Shown piece after piece: positions 6,226 to 6,761 of a stretch of DNA of 6,761 bases. This stretch comes from Chitinophaga pinensis (GTDB lineage Bacteria; Bacteroidota; Bacteroidia; M30B66), in the NCBI GenBank assembly GCA_943333015.1, contig CALQRR010000093.1, positions 1-6,761 on the forward strand, in the 5' to 3' direction. Position numbers and translations under genes: made by a program. Numbering within the stretch: position 1 is the stretch's first letter; each line of letters opens with the position of its first letter. Below the pieces are notes generated by a model, which was not told the origin of the DNA, ran no database searches, and saw only the letters and a program-made list of their open reading frames with translations.

Positions 6226-6761
6226 ATGTCTATACGTCTGATCGCGTTTGCTTTCCTATCCTGCTTTTTTACATTCTCAGCCCACGCGCAACGCGGCAAA
6301 CAGGGAAACATCAGCCTGACCCAAACAAGTCCGGGACCAAATTATACGGTAAATGAATACACCCGTTTACTTGCTGATGCAACTGCCGGACAAACCACAC
6401 TGACGGTTTTAAATGCTTCGTTAAATACCAATAACCGCTTTCCTGCCGCTTTGGGAGCAGGTGATTTGTTGCTGCTCATTCAAATGCAAGGTGCATCTAT
6501 TAGCACACCTGATGATAGCACGTATGGAGCTGTTACCAATTACAATGGCTCCGGAAATCAGGAATGGATTGAAGTCCGGTCGATAGATGCCTCCAATAAT
6601 ACCATTGAACTTTCTTGCGGATTGCAGAAAAATTATATGGCCTCCGGACGTGTTCAGGTGATTCGCGTGCCGCGGTATAACACGCTAACGGTTCAAAGCA
6701 ATGCACGGATTACGTGTCCTGCCTGGAATGGTTCTACCGGCGGCATTGTTGTCATTGAAAC
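6226..6761 (+). CDS. Secreted Bacteroidota surface protein, N-terminal part (3'-truncated)
   Basis: This frame starts at the ATG at 6226 and stays open to the window end (178 codons plus two bases), so the gene is cut off. Residues 1-21 form a signal peptide: MSIR, a hydrophobic stretch rich in Phe/Leu/Ala, and an AHA cleavage site before QRG. The mature part contains GDLLLLIQMQGASI (79-92), QEWIEVRSID (112-121), VIRVPRYNTLTV (145-156) and CPAWNGSTGGIVVIE (164-178). I recognise this series of short beta strands from the N-termini of large secreted proteins in Bacteroidota, which often have a glycine-rich beta-helix and a T9SS or gliding-motility C-terminal domain. The C-terminus is not visible, so T9SS export is inference. 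An ATG at 6221 is in another frame and hits a stop after six codons. No clear promoter or ribosome binding site is seen in the 30 bases between terminator and start. Confidence 0.8.
   Translation, partial: MSIRLIAFAFLSCFFTFSAHAQRGKQGNISLTQTSPGPNYTVNEYTRLLADATAGQTTLTVLNASLNTNNRFPAALGAGDLLLLIQMQGASISTPDDSTYGAVTNYNGSGNQEWIEVRSIDASNNTIELSCGLQKNYMASGRVQVIRVPRYNTLTVQSNARITCPAWNGSTGGIVVIE

Overview
The window looks like chromosomal DNA of a free-living Bacteroidota (Flavobacteriia/Cytophagia-type) bacterium. Three signs support this: a C-terminal type IX secretion (T9SS) sorting domain, a second large secreted-protein gene of the kind common in this phylum, and a textbook Bacteroidota promoter (TTG - 17 nt - TAATTTTG) in front of one gene. 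Start codons generally lack Shine-Dalgarno sequences, which also fits the phylum. The genus cannot be told from the sequence alone.

Layout. (1) 1-1200 (+) is the 3' part of a secreted repeat protein with four ~52-residue propeller-like repeats and a T9SS type A tail. (2) 1203-1943 (+), two bases downstream, is an FkbM-family methyltransferase. (3) 1958-2005 is a bidirectional hairpin terminator between convergent genes. (4) 2019-4667 (-) is a full-length cyanophycin synthetase (cphA). (5) 4668-5256 is a 589-base divergent intergenic region. It holds a GC-rich segment (about 4961-5099) that can fold into a multi-branched RNA followed by a T-run, a 12-bp perfect palindrome, and a promoter for the next gene. 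(6) 5257-6129 (+) is cyanophycinase (cphB). (7) 6152-6196 is a hairpin terminator. (8) 6226 to the window end (+) is the 5' part of a secreted protein with a signal peptide.

How the genes work together. cphA and cphB form a divergent storage module. CphA polymerises Asp and Arg, using ATP, into the nitrogen/carbon reserve cyanophycin; CphB cuts it back to beta-Asp-Arg dipeptides. The isoaspartyl dipeptidase that would finish the breakdown is not in the window. CphA keeps both ATP-dependent active sites and also an H-x-x-E-H motif in its N domain, matching the hydrolytic site reported to make primers in some CphA1 enzymes, so it may not need an added primer. The flanking secreted proteins and methyltransferase appear unrelated to the storage module.

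The least explained part is the putative structured RNA between cphA and cphB. It lies upstream of the cphB promoter, so it would be a stand-alone RNA rather than a cphB leader. I could not match it to any RNA family I know.
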